A stretch of DNA of 37,364 nucleotides from Akkermansia muciniphila. Its GTDB lineage: Bacteria; Verrucomicrobiota; Verrucomicrobiia; Verrucomicrobiales; Akkermansiaceae. The translations under genes were made by a program, and so were the position numbers. Below are positions 22,902-31,182 of the stretch, piece by piece. Below the pieces are notes generated by a model. It searched no databases and was not told where the DNA came from. It saw only the letters and a list, made by a program, of their open reading frames with translations. Location: contig CAMCYK010000033.1 of assembly GCA_945883695.1 (NCBI GenBank), positions 1-37,364 of the forward strand. The letters run 5' to 3'. How positions within the stretch are numbered: the first letter of the stretch is position 1; each line of letters begins with the position of its first letter.

Positions 22902-24560
22902 TTACCGCGCGGCGGCGCCGAGCGGCGGGCGCTGGCGGTGGAAGGCCGTGGCGTTCTGGTAGAGGCCGGCGAGTTGCACGGCGTCGGCCTCGCCGAAAAG
23001 TTGGCCGATGAAGCAGATGCTCGCCGCTTTCCCCCCGGTCTTGTCGCCATTGGGCACCACGACGCACGGATGCCCGGACATGTTGGTGAAGAGCAGTTGC
23101 TTGCCGCGCCAGGAGGGCGCGACAATGACATCCAGCTCCTCGAACAGTCCCGCCATTTCCTGGATCAGCCGGCTGCGCAGCCGCATCGCTTGCAGGTATT
23201 CGACGGCCGGGATGAAGCGGGCGGACCGAAAGGTGTTCGGCCAACTCGAGTCCGCTTGCTGGACGAGCTGGTCGTCCTGGTTGGCGCGGGTCAATTCATC
23301 GAACGCCGCCGCCGCCTCGGCCTCGAGGGTGAGCATGAGCGGTTCGGCGGGGATCGCCGGCCAGTTCAGTTCGCGCAGCTCGAACCCGAGGGACCGCAAG
23401 GTGGCGAGCGTGGCCAGGTCGTTCGGCTGATTGCCTTCCGCTTGGTCGAAGTCGGCCTTCACGTATCCCACCCGCAGGTTTTTCTTCTTCTCCGTGAAAC
23501 GGAAGGCCGCGTCCACCGTGGTGGGGTCCGCCGGATCGGCACCGCGGATCGCATCCAGCACCAGCGCGCAATCCTCCACGCTGCGGGCCAGCGGACCGAC
23601 CTTGTCCAAGGACCAGCAAAGCGTCATCGCTCCAGCCCGGCTGACCCGCCCGAAGGTCGGCCGCAGTCCCGTCGTGCCGCACACCGTGGCGGGGGAAACG
23701 ATCGATCCCAGCGTCTCGGATCCCAGCGCGAAGGGCACCAGGCCCGCCGCGACCGCGGCGGCGGAGCCCGCCGACGAGCCGCTCGAGCCACGCGCGGGAT
23801 CCCACGGGTTGCGGGTCCGTCCGCCGAACCAGACGTCGCCCATGGCCAGTTCGCCGAGACTCGTCTTGGCCACCAGCACCGCGCCGGCATCCTCCAGCTT
23901 GCGGATGACCGTCGCGTCGGTGGCCGGGAGACGCCCGGCATTCAGCGCGACCCCCCAGGTCGTGGCGATCCCCTTGGTGTCGAAAAGGTCCTTCGCCGCG
24001 TAGGGAATCCCGTGCAGCGGGCCGCGCCACTTGCCATCGCGCAGCTCATCGTCGGCGCGCCGCGCCTGGCCGAGCGCGAGCTCCTCGGTCACGGTGATCG
24101 CGCAGTGCAGGCTCGGGCCGATCGTCTTCAAGCGGTCCAGATAGAAGCGGGTCAATTCCCCGGAGGTGATCTGGCGCGAGCGGATCAATCCCGCCAGCTC
24201 GGCCACCGTCGCGAACGCGAGATCCTCGTCCCGCTCCGGTCGCTGGAACGTCGGGTCCGGCGCCCAAACCGTCTTCCCCGCTTGACGCTCGATCTGGAAC
24301 CCCGGCGGCAGCGGATTGAAAAGCAAGGCGGGCGCGAGTTCGTTGGGAAACGCTTCCTTGCGCAGCGCCTCGTAGGTCGCGAGCCGCCTGCCCAGCCCGC
24401 CGGCCATTTGCCCGCGCTCTTTCCCGTCAAAGTCGAGGCCGATGACCTGGCCGGCCGCGCCGATCGCCTCGGCGGAAACCCGCGGGGCCTCTTCTTGCGA
24501 CTCGGCCGCCGGGGACCAGATCAAGCACAGGATCGGAAGGACGACGGGAAGGGCTTTCAT
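22902..24560 (-). CDS. Secreted amidase-signature family enzyme
   Basis: 552 residues from ATG 24560 with an N-terminal signal segment (ALPVVLPILCLIWSPAA). The amidase-signature core is clear: Lys of IPYAAKDLFDTKG near residue 190 and the Gly/Ser-rich RGSSGSSAGSAAAVAAGLVP near 260-270 supply the Ser-cisSer-Lys triad. The large size, N-terminal extension and export separate it from GatA, so it is not the tRNA amidotransferase. The substrate is unknown; a role on amidated or N-acylated glycans or peptides is conceivable. Last of four minus-strand genes that may be cotranscribed. Confidence 0.88.
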   Translation of the reverse strand: MKALPVVLPILCLIWSPAAESQEEAPRVSAEAIGAAGQVIGLDFDGKERGQMAGGLGRRLATYEALRKEAFPNELAPALLFNPLPPGFQIERQAGKTVWAPDPTFQRPERDEDLAFATVAELAGLIRSRQITSGELTRFYLDRLKTIGPSLHCAITVTEELALGQARRADDELRDGKWRGPLHGIPYAAKDLFDTKGIATTWGVALNAGRLPATDATVIRKLEDAGAVLVAKTSLGELAMGDVWFGGRTRNPWDPARGSSGSSAGSAAAVAAGLVPFALGSETLGSIVSPATVCGTTGLRPTFGRVSRAGAMTLCWSLDKVGPLARSVEDCALVLDAIRGADPADPTTVDAAFRFTEKKKNLRVGYVKADFDQAEGNQPNDLATLATLRSLGFELRELNWPAIPAEPLMLTLEAEAAAAFDELTRANQDDQLVQQADSSWPNTFRSARFIPAVEYLQAMRLRSRLIQEMAGLFEELDVIVAPSWRGKQLLFTNMSGHPCVVVPNGDKTGGKAASICFIGQLFGEADAVQLAGLYQNATAFHRQRPPLGAAAR

Positions 24561-24662
24561 CTGGGAGGGAATGTTAAATCGGATCTTGGAGCGTTTGAAG
24601 GCGGGAAACCCGCTCATGCCGGATCGGGCGAGGAAAAGGGGTCATCGATCCGGATCTTCCAC

Positions 24663-25535
24663 TCAAGCGGCCGGCACGCCGCGCAAGGTCAGCACCGCGA
24701 GTTCCGGCGGGCAGGCAAAGCGGACCCGCAGGCCGACGGTGCCGACGCCGCTGGTCACGAACAGGTTCGATCCGCCGCGGGTGTACGAACCTTTGATATA
24801 CTTCCGGCCGTAATCGACTTTGACCGGCGCATATCCGACGAGGGGCACCCGGCATTGCCCGCCGTGGGTGTGGCCGGAGACCTGCAGTTGGATCTCGCGC
24901 TGCGAGGACATGACATCGAAGTAGTCGGGCTCGTGGACCAGCGCGAGCACCGGCGTGGCGGGCGCGATGCCCTTCAACGTGGCGGCGGGATCGGGCTTGC
25001 CGAGCCACACGAAATCGGTGCCCGCCACCGCCAGCGTGTCGCCCTTGATGCGAAGCTGGCTGTTTTGGTTGATGAGAAACGGGATGCCCGCCTTCTCGAA
25101 CGAGCGCCGCACGAAATCGCGACCCGGGTGCCAGCCGTCGTGATTGCCCATCACCGCGAACACGCCGTGGCGCGTCTTCACCCGTTCGAGGATCTTCAGC
25201 AAGGGTGCGAGGACTTCACCGCTGTGCGTCACGTAGTCGCCGGCCAGCGCCAGCAGATCGAGATCCTCGGCGTTGACGCGGGCGACCGCCTTCTCCACCA
25301 GCGCCTCGTCCTGGCCGGGCCGGAAATGGAAATCCGCGAGCACTCCGACCCGCAGCCCTTCCAGTCCCGGCGGCAGGTTCCGGCAAGCGACATCATGACG
25401 ATTCACCCACAGCAAGCCGGGCTCGAGCCACAAGGCATCGGCAAAAGCGCCCGCGGTTCCGGCGGCCAGCAAGCACAACGCGCGGCGTCGGCTGAGCGCT
25501 CCGAAAGGTCCGTTGGCAGGCAGGGCGAGCTTCAT
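24663..25535 (-). CDS. Tat-exported metallophosphoesterase (YkuE-like)
   Basis: 290 residues starting at ATG 25535. SRRRALCLLAAGTAGAFA near the N-terminus is a Tat-like signal (twin Arg then a hydrophobic stretch). The calcineurin-like metal-site motifs follow in order: VLADFHF, AGDYV, GNHDGWH and SGHTHGGQCR. Proteins of this type hydrolyse phosphodiesters or phospholipid headgroups at the membrane. The substrate is not readable. Separated by 102 bp from the amidase and 157 bp from the upstream esterase. Confidence 0.9.
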   Translation of the reverse strand: MKLALPANGPFGALSRRRALCLLAAGTAGAFADALWLEPGLLWVNRHDVACRNLPPGLEGLRVGVLADFHFRPGQDEALVEKAVARVNAEDLDLLALAGDYVTHSGEVLAPLLKILERVKTRHGVFAVMGNHDGWHPGRDFVRRSFEKAGIPFLINQNSQLRIKGDTLAVAGTDFVWLGKPDPAATLKGIAPATPVLALVHEPDYFDVMSSQREIQLQVSGHTHGGQCRVPLVGYAPVKVDYGRKYIKGSYTRGGSNLFVTSGVGTVGLRVRFACPPELAVLTLRGVPAA

Positions 25536-25642
25536 GGGGCGGGATGGAAAAGTCTTACTGTGAAAGCCTGATGAAGCGAGGGTGAATTGGGATTGCGGAC
25601 GTGGTAGCCGATTGCCGCCATGGAAGATCGAAGTTGAGGCGT

Positions 25643-25681
25643 GTCGACCTGCGGTCGACTTCATGTGGACCACAGGTCCAC
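25643..25681. repeat. Twin hairpin repeat, family F
   Basis: GTCGACC-TGC-GGTCGAC (25643-25659) and GTGGACC-ACA-GGTCCAC (25665-25681): two perfect 7-bp stems with 3-nt loops, 5 bp apart. They lie 11 bp beyond the SGNH esterase stop on the minus strand. This could act as a terminator or mRNA 3'-end stabiliser. Confidence 0.85.
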
Positions 25682-25692
25682 TCTCCTTATCT

Positions 25693-26385
25693 TTATCGGG
25701 CGGCCGGGACCGGCGCGGGCTTCCCGGTCAGTGCGGTGTACGCCGCCTTGGCCATCTCTCCCGCGCCTTCCGCATTCGGGTGCACCCGGTCGGGCAGCAG
25801 CTTCGGCTTGTCGGCGAGCGCCTTGTGCATGTCGATCACCCCGAGGCTCATCTCCTCCGCCAGCTGGTCGATCCGCTTGATCCATTCCTGAAGGTTCTTG
25901 TCATTGATCCCGAAGTTCCCGGGATCCGGCACCGGACACGGGCGGCACACATAGATCCGCGGCTCGCTGGCGAGCCCTTGGAACGAGTTCACCAACTCGG
26001 TGTAGTCGGCGACGAACTCCTTTTCGTGGGCCCAGTTCTGCGGCTTGGTGTCGTTGGTGCCGAGCATGATGATCACCACGTCGGGCTCGGACTTGAGCGC
26101 GTCCTGATAGGCTTTCTCCTTCCAATACGGATGGTCGCCCTTCTTCAACAGCGTGCGCCCGCTGACGCCGAAATTCCCGACTTTCCACTCCGCACCGAGC
26201 AGTTCCTGCAGCTGGGCCGGATAGGATTTCCCCGGTCCGGCGCCGGAACCCTGCGTGATGCTGTCGCCGATGCAGGCGACCTTGACCGGAGCCTTGTAAT
26301 CGCCCGGCTTGATCGGAGTCATCGGGGCGGCGGCCAGGGCGGCAATCGAAAGCAGGCCGGCGAACAGGTGGAGGATGGGTTTCAT
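25693..26385 (-). CDS. Secreted SGNH/GDSL acyl esterase
   Basis: 230 residues with signal peptide (ILHLFAGLLSIAALAAA). Catalytic Ser 42 in ACIGDSITQGSG, block II Gly in NFGVSGRTLL, block III Asn in MLGTNDTKPQ, and the Asp-x-x-His in LPDRVHPNAEG near residue 200. Members often remove acetyl groups from plant or algal glycans. Flanked by GH78 genes, which supports a role in deacylating a rhamnose-containing polymer. 88 bp downstream of the GH78 gene on the same strand. Confidence 0.9.
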   Translation of the reverse strand: MKPILHLFAGLLSIAALAAAPMTPIKPGDYKAPVKVACIGDSITQGSGAGPGKSYPAQLQELLGAEWKVGNFGVSGRTLLKKGDHPYWKEKAYQDALKSEPDVVIIMLGTNDTKPQNWAHEKEFVADYTELVNSFQGLASEPRIYVCRPCPVPDPGNFGINDKNLQEWIKRIDQLAEEMSLGVIDMHKALADKPKLLPDRVHPNAEGAGEMAKAAYTALTGKPAPVPAAR

Positions 26386-26473
26386 CGTGGTGTGGGTTGA
26401 AGGATCAGATTCGACCGCACGCGTCGAGCCCCGCGTCCGTCACGGACCCGCGGGTTTGCGCGGGATCCCGGGT

Positions 26474-28201
26474 TCAGGGCACCCGGACCACGCCCGGCGG
26501 CAGGGTGATGTCGCTCTTCACCGAACCGTCGGCCTGCTTTTCGTGGCGCACCCGGATCGGCCCCTTCGGCGTCGGATAGCTGCCCTCCGCCCAGCTCAGG
26601 CGGCCGAGCCGCGGCTCGATCCTCACCTTCGCGAATCCCGGTTCGGCCGGACTGATGCCGAGGACGTTCCTGCTCAGCCAGGCGGTCGGCCCGCCGGCCC
26701 AGCCGTGGCAGAAGCTGTGGCGGAAACCGACGTAGCAATGCGCGCCGAAGTCGCCGTGCAGGTCCTTCTTGCCGGGTGCCACCGGCTGGTCGATGGGCCC
26801 CGCGTTCTCGGTCCACGCCAGGTCGAAGTCCTCCCAGAAAGAGGTCGCGCCGAAGTCCAGCATGCCGCCCCAGTAGCGGCTGATCATGTCGAGTCCGGTG
26901 TCGATCTCGCCGGCCTTGGCGAGCGCGTTGAGCACGTAGAAACCATAGAACGTGCTGAGATCCTTCGGCCCCTCGCGGGCGAGGACCTTGGCGACTTCGG
27001 CCGGATCGCGCAGCCCGGCGAGGGCGAGCAAGGCGGCCGGCGATTTGCGGCCGGAGGCCTCGGGGAGGTGGCGCTTGAGCTGGTCCGCGGTCGTCGTGCA
27101 CAGCGCGGCCGTCTCCCGGTCGCCGAGCAGCGTCATCAGCCGCGCGCCGCTTTCCATCGTCAGGTGCATCATCGCCTGCAAGCCCTCGTGCACCGCCGTC
27201 TTGTTCTCGAAGGTCGGCCAGTCGAGGAAGCGCATCCCGTCCAGCGTCTCCCGGCCGTCCTTGTCGACGAAGCCGCCGAGCCGCTTGAGCAGGGCGGTCA
27301 GGTAAGGCTGCTGCTGCTTCAAATAGGCGAGGTCGCCGTGATGGTTGAACCAGTCCTCGTGGAGGATGATCCACCACATCGAATACGAGCTGATGCCGTT
27401 CATCCACTCGGTGACCGGGGTGACATCGCGGGTCATGTCGAGGCTCCGGGGCACCACCTCGTTGGCCCCGAAGACGGCGTTGATCACCGCGACTTCCGGG
27501 TGCATGTCGCCCAGCCACACCAGCCGGTCGCGCTTCACGCCGTCCCACAGGTAATCCTGCATGTTGAGGTGGACGGTCCACGCGCCGGTCTGCCAGATCC
27601 GGTCGAGGCGCTCGTCGGAACAGCGGAACGACCCGACGTACGGGATATCCCGTAGTTTCAGCACGGCACGGACCTGCGCGATGCGGACTTCGGCGCCGTC
27701 GTCGGTGCCATCGATGCGGACAAAGCGGAAGCCGCTGGGGCCGACCGTCGTCTTGCCCAGCCACGGCAGCTTCACGTTGAAATCCCGCAGGGCGTGGTCG
27801 TTCTGCGCGCCGCGTTCGCCGATCTCCGCCATGGTCTCCGCCACCGATTCGCCGAAGCGGATCCGCACCGACGGCATCTCCTTCGACTCGGTGATCGGCG
27901 TGATCAGTTCGAGGTCGCCGCTGATCTGGACCCCGAAGTCGAGGATCACCCCCGACTTCCCCTTGAGCACCAGGGGCGGCACCGGGTCCTTCAAGACCGC
28001 CTGGCCGGGCTTGGCGACGAGCAGCTTGTCGGCGTTCGCCACCCCTTCCCCGCTGGTCCACACGACGCGCACCGGCGGCAGGATGAACGACGACAAGGGG
28101 CTCTTCTCCGAGCGGCTCACGAGGTCGGGAAGCTGACCCGGAGCGACGACCGAAAACACCAGCGGAAAGACCGCGGAAAGCGAAAGGAACGTGAGTTTCA
28201 T
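26474..28201 (-). CDS. GH78-like alpha-L-rhamnosidase, short form
   Basis: 575 residues with a signal peptide (KLTFLSLSAVFPLVFS). The (alpha/alpha)6-barrel part has DYLWDGVKRDRLVWLGDMHP, the variant form of the GH78 QRDERxGWTGD block seen in a subset of the family, and FWEDFDLAW near the C-terminus, which supplies the second catalytic Glu. It lacks some N-terminal beta domains of the ~900-residue members. Retained DGxKRDR makes a rhamnosidase likely, but the acid/base residue differs from the neighbouring GH78. Divergent from that gene. Confidence 0.82.
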   Translation of the reverse strand: MKLTFLSLSAVFPLVFSVVAPGQLPDLVSRSEKSPLSSFILPPVRVVWTSGEGVANADKLLVAKPGQAVLKDPVPPLVLKGKSGVILDFGVQISGDLELITPITESKEMPSVRIRFGESVAETMAEIGERGAQNDHALRDFNVKLPWLGKTTVGPSGFRFVRIDGTDDGAEVRIAQVRAVLKLRDIPYVGSFRCSDERLDRIWQTGAWTVHLNMQDYLWDGVKRDRLVWLGDMHPEVAVINAVFGANEVVPRSLDMTRDVTPVTEWMNGISSYSMWWIILHEDWFNHHGDLAYLKQQQPYLTALLKRLGGFVDKDGRETLDGMRFLDWPTFENKTAVHEGLQAMMHLTMESGARLMTLLGDRETAALCTTTADQLKRHLPEASGRKSPAALLALAGLRDPAEVAKVLAREGPKDLSTFYGFYVLNALAKAGEIDTGLDMISRYWGGMLDFGATSFWEDFDLAWTENAGPIDQPVAPGKKDLHGDFGAHCYVGFRHSFCHGWAGGPTAWLSRNVLGISPAEPGFAKVRIEPRLGRLSWAEGSYPTPKGPIRVRHEKQADGSVKSDITLPPGVVRVP

Positions 28202-28399
28202 AGGGCAATCCCGGCGACGCGAGGGACGCCCGGGGAAACGATTCATATCCGGTCCATCTTTCGCCTCCAGCCGCAAGCGCGTCACCCGTCGGCCGATCCC
28301 CGCAAACCGGGGCTTCCCACCGCCCCTCCGGCCTGAAAGAATGGATTCTTAATTCGCGCAGCAACACCCGGCCCGCGCCGACCGTAGAAGCCACCGTCC
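28202..28399. promoter_or_regulatory. Divergent control region between two GH78 genes
   Basis: A 198-bp gap between two outward-facing starts must hold both promoters. I see an inverted repeat CCCCG-CAAAC-CGGGG (28298-28312), a candidate operator, and an AT-rich TTCTTAATTCG (about 28346-28356). No clear -35/-10 pair is visible. Confidence 0.35.
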
Positions 28400-31168
28400 A
28401 TGAAGCCCTTTCTCCTGCTTATCACCCTGATTTCCAGTCTCCCGGCCCAGGATTTGCTCCCGAGCCAGCCGCGCAGCGAGTATCAGCGGGGCCCCGTCGC
28501 CCTCGGCACCACCACCCCGCGCTTGTCCTGGAAACTGGCGCCCGCGCAAGCCGGTGCCCGCGACCTGATCCAGAGCGCCTACGAAATCCAGGCCGCGAAG
28601 TCCCCCGACGCCTTCGAATCCGCCCCGCTCTGGACCACCGGCAAAGTCGCTTCCGCCGCCACCGACCAGATCGCCTGGGCGGGCTCGCCGCTGGCCTCGC
28701 GCGACCGCGTCGTCTGGCGCGTCCGCGTCTGGGACGCCAAGGACCAGCCCTCGCCGTGGAGCGAACCGGCTTCGTTCGGCATCGGGCTGCTGGAACCGGT
28801 CGACTGGACCGCGCTGTGGATCAGCGCGAAGGACGACGGCACCTTCGTGACCAAGGAGAACATCCAGAATTTCATCAACGACCCCGCCCGCGGCAAGCTC
28901 CACGTCACCCCCGCCAAATACTTCCGCAACGACTTCGAAGCCCCGAAGATCACCCGCGCGACGCTCCACGCCACCGCGCTCGGCGTTTACAACGTCGAGA
29001 TCAACGGCCTCCGCGTCTCCGACGAGGTGCTCGCTCCGGGCTGGTCGGCCTACCAGCGGCGGATCCACTCGCAGACCTACGACGTCACCACGCTGGTCAA
29101 AGCCGGCAAGAACACGATCGGCGCCACGCTCGCCGACGGCTGGTATTCCGGCTACGTCGCCTACGGCCTGCTGACCGACCAGGAAGGCCTGGTTCCCGGC
29201 ATCAACGGCCGCTATTACTACGGCATCTCCCCGGCTGTTAGAGTGCAGCTCGAACTCGAACTCAGCGACGGCACCCGCCAAACCATCGCCACCGACACCA
29301 CCTGGAAATGCTCCACCGGCCCGATCACCGAGAGCGACATCCTGATGGGCGAGTCCTACGACGCCCGCAAGGAACTGCCCGGCTGGTCGTCGCCCGATTT
29401 CGATGACTCGAAATGGCAGGCGTCGGTCTGCAAAACCGGCAGCAACGCGAAGATCGAGCCCCACCCCGGCAACCCCGTCCGGCCGATCGAACAAATCGTG
29501 CCCAGGTCGGTCCGCGAGCACGCGCCGGGCGTCCACATCTTCGACCTCGGCCAGAACATCTCCGGCGTGATCCGCCTGAAGGTGAAGGGCAAGGCCGGCG
29601 ACAAGGTCACCATCCGCTACGCCGAGGTCCTCCACAACGACGGCCGCCTCAGCACCGAGAACCTGCGCTGCGCCCGCGCCGTCGACACTTACATCCTGAA
29701 GGGCGATCGCAACGGCGAGGCCTGGACGCCCGAGTTCACCTACCACGGCTTCCAATACGTCGAACTCACCGGCTTCCCCGGCACCCCGGACAAGAACGCC
29801 GTCACCGGCATCGTGCTCCACTCCGACACCCCCCTCCACGGCCGCTTCGAGTGCTCCGACCCGATGCTCAACCAGCTCTACAGCAACATGGTGTGGACCC
29901 AGCGCGGGAACTTCTTCGAGATGCCGACCGACTGCCCGCAGCGCGACGAGCGGATGGGCTGGACCGGTGACGCCCAGATCTACGTCCGCGCCGCCACCTT
30001 CAACGCCGACATCGCCGCCTTCTACACCAAGTGGCTGCGCGACCTGAATGACGACCAGTGGGACTACGGCGCGTATCCCGCCTACGCCCCCCGCCCGCTC
30101 GCCCGCCCCAACGAGCACCATGCCGCCGGCTGGATGGACGCCGGCGTGATCTGCCCGTGGACGATCTGGCAGGTTTACGGCGACACCCGGGTGATCCGCG
30201 AGCACTGGCGGAAAATGAACGATTTCATGGCCTGGCGCGCCGCCCGCGACCCCGAGCTGAAAGGCGCGCTCGACGACTGCAATTTCGGCGACTGGCTGTC
30301 GCTCGGCGACGTCAAGACCCCGATCCCTTTCATCGACCTCGCCTACCACGCCTACGACGCCAGGCTGATGGCCGAAATGGCCGCCGCGATCGGCGACACC
30401 GCCGCATCCAAAAAATACCAGGCCCAGGCCGCGAACGTCGCCGCCGCCTTCCAGCAAGCCTACCTCCAGCCCGACGCCAAGCTCGCCGTCCACAACCAGT
30501 CGGCCTACGCCATCGCGCTGTTCTTCGACCTGATTCCCGCCGCGCAGAAGGACGCCGCCGCCGGCCACCTCGCCGCGCTGGTGAGAGCCAACGGCAACAA
30601 GATGACCACCGGCTTCCTCGGCACCCGGCCGCTGCTGCCCGCCCTGTCCGCCACCGGCCACCACGACCTCGCCGGGATCCTGATGCAGCAGCGCGAGTTC
30701 CCGAGCTGGGGCTACGAAGTGGACAACGGCGCGACCACCATCTGGGAGCGCTGGAATTCCTACATCAAGGGCAAGGGCGTCCACGAACCGTCGATGAATT
30801 CCTTCTCCCACTACGCCTTCGGCGCGGTCTGCGAATGGATGTTCGCCGAACTCGCCGGCATCGACCGCGCCGCGCCGGGCTTCGACCGGGTGAAGATCGC
30901 CCCCCGCCCGACCGGCACCATCACCCGGGCCAGCGCCGGCATGGAGACCCGCCACGGCGCGCTGTCCTGCGCGTGGAAAATCGAGGACGGCAGCTTCACC
31001 GCCGACGTCGTGGTCCCGCCGAACACCACCGCGGAGATCATCCTGCCGGTGAAAGGCGGGGTCCTCGAAGGCGGCAAGCCCGCCAAGGAAGCCGCGGGGA
31101 TCCGCGAAGCCACCGGCAACCGGCTCGTCGCCGGTTCGGGGACGTACCGGTTTACGGGCAGCTACTGA
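28400..31168 (+). CDS. GH78 alpha-L-rhamnosidase, full length
   Basis: 922 residues with signal peptide (KPFLLLITLISSLPAQ). Domain order: N-terminal Bac_rhamnosid_N-type beta domain (FRNDFEAPKITRATLHATAL, VLAPGWSAYQRRIHSQTYDV), a rhamnose-binding module (HIFDLGQNISGVIRLKVKGK), the (alpha/alpha)6 catalytic domain, then a C-terminal beta domain. The catalytic acid is Glu 517 in CPQRDERMGWTGDAQ, and the proposed base is Glu 783 in TTIWERWNSY. It removes terminal alpha-L-rhamnose from polysaccharides or glycosides. A DUF5722-type gene starts 15 bp after its stop. Confidence 0.95.
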   Translation: MKPFLLLITLISSLPAQDLLPSQPRSEYQRGPVALGTTTPRLSWKLAPAQAGARDLIQSAYEIQAAKSPDAFESAPLWTTGKVASAATDQIAWAGSPLASRDRVVWRVRVWDAKDQPSPWSEPASFGIGLLEPVDWTALWISAKDDGTFVTKENIQNFINDPARGKLHVTPAKYFRNDFEAPKITRATLHATALGVYNVEINGLRVSDEVLAPGWSAYQRRIHSQTYDVTTLVKAGKNTIGATLADGWYSGYVAYGLLTDQEGLVPGINGRYYYGISPAVRVQLELELSDGTRQTIATDTTWKCSTGPITESDILMGESYDARKELPGWSSPDFDDSKWQASVCKTGSNAKIEPHPGNPVRPIEQIVPRSVREHAPGVHIFDLGQNISGVIRLKVKGKAGDKVTIRYAEVLHNDGRLSTENLRCARAVDTYILKGDRNGEAWTPEFTYHGFQYVELTGFPGTPDKNAVTGIVLHSDTPLHGRFECSDPMLNQLYSNMVWTQRGNFFEMPTDCPQRDERMGWTGDAQIYVRAATFNADIAAFYTKWLRDLNDDQWDYGAYPAYAPRPLARPNEHHAAGWMDAGVICPWTIWQVYGDTRVIREHWRKMNDFMAWRAARDPELKGALDDCNFGDWLSLGDVKTPIPFIDLAYHAYDARLMAEMAAAIGDTAASKKYQAQAANVAAAFQQAYLQPDAKLAVHNQSAYAIALFFDLIPAAQKDAAAGHLAALVRANGNKMTTGFLGTRPLLPALSATGHHDLAGILMQQREFPSWGYEVDNGATTIWERWNSYIKGKGVHEPSMNSFSHYAFGAVCEWMFAELAGIDRAAPGFDRVKIAPRPTGTITRASAGMETRHGALSCAWKIEDGSFTADVVVPPNTTAEIILPVKGGVLEGGKPAKEAAGIREATGNRLVAGSGTYRFTGSY

Positions 31169-31182
31169 CCACTTTACTGGAT

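Noticed and set aside
22902-24560. GatA subunit of the tRNA amidotransferase
   Set aside because: The amidase core matches, but the signal peptide, ~120-residue N-terminal extension and lack of gatB/gatC nearby argue for a secreted amidase.
22815-25571. A ~900-codon plus-strand frame across the amidase and metallophosphoesterase
   Set aside because: It lies antisense to two genes with complete catalytic motifs and itself shows only Arg/Gln/Gly-rich text.
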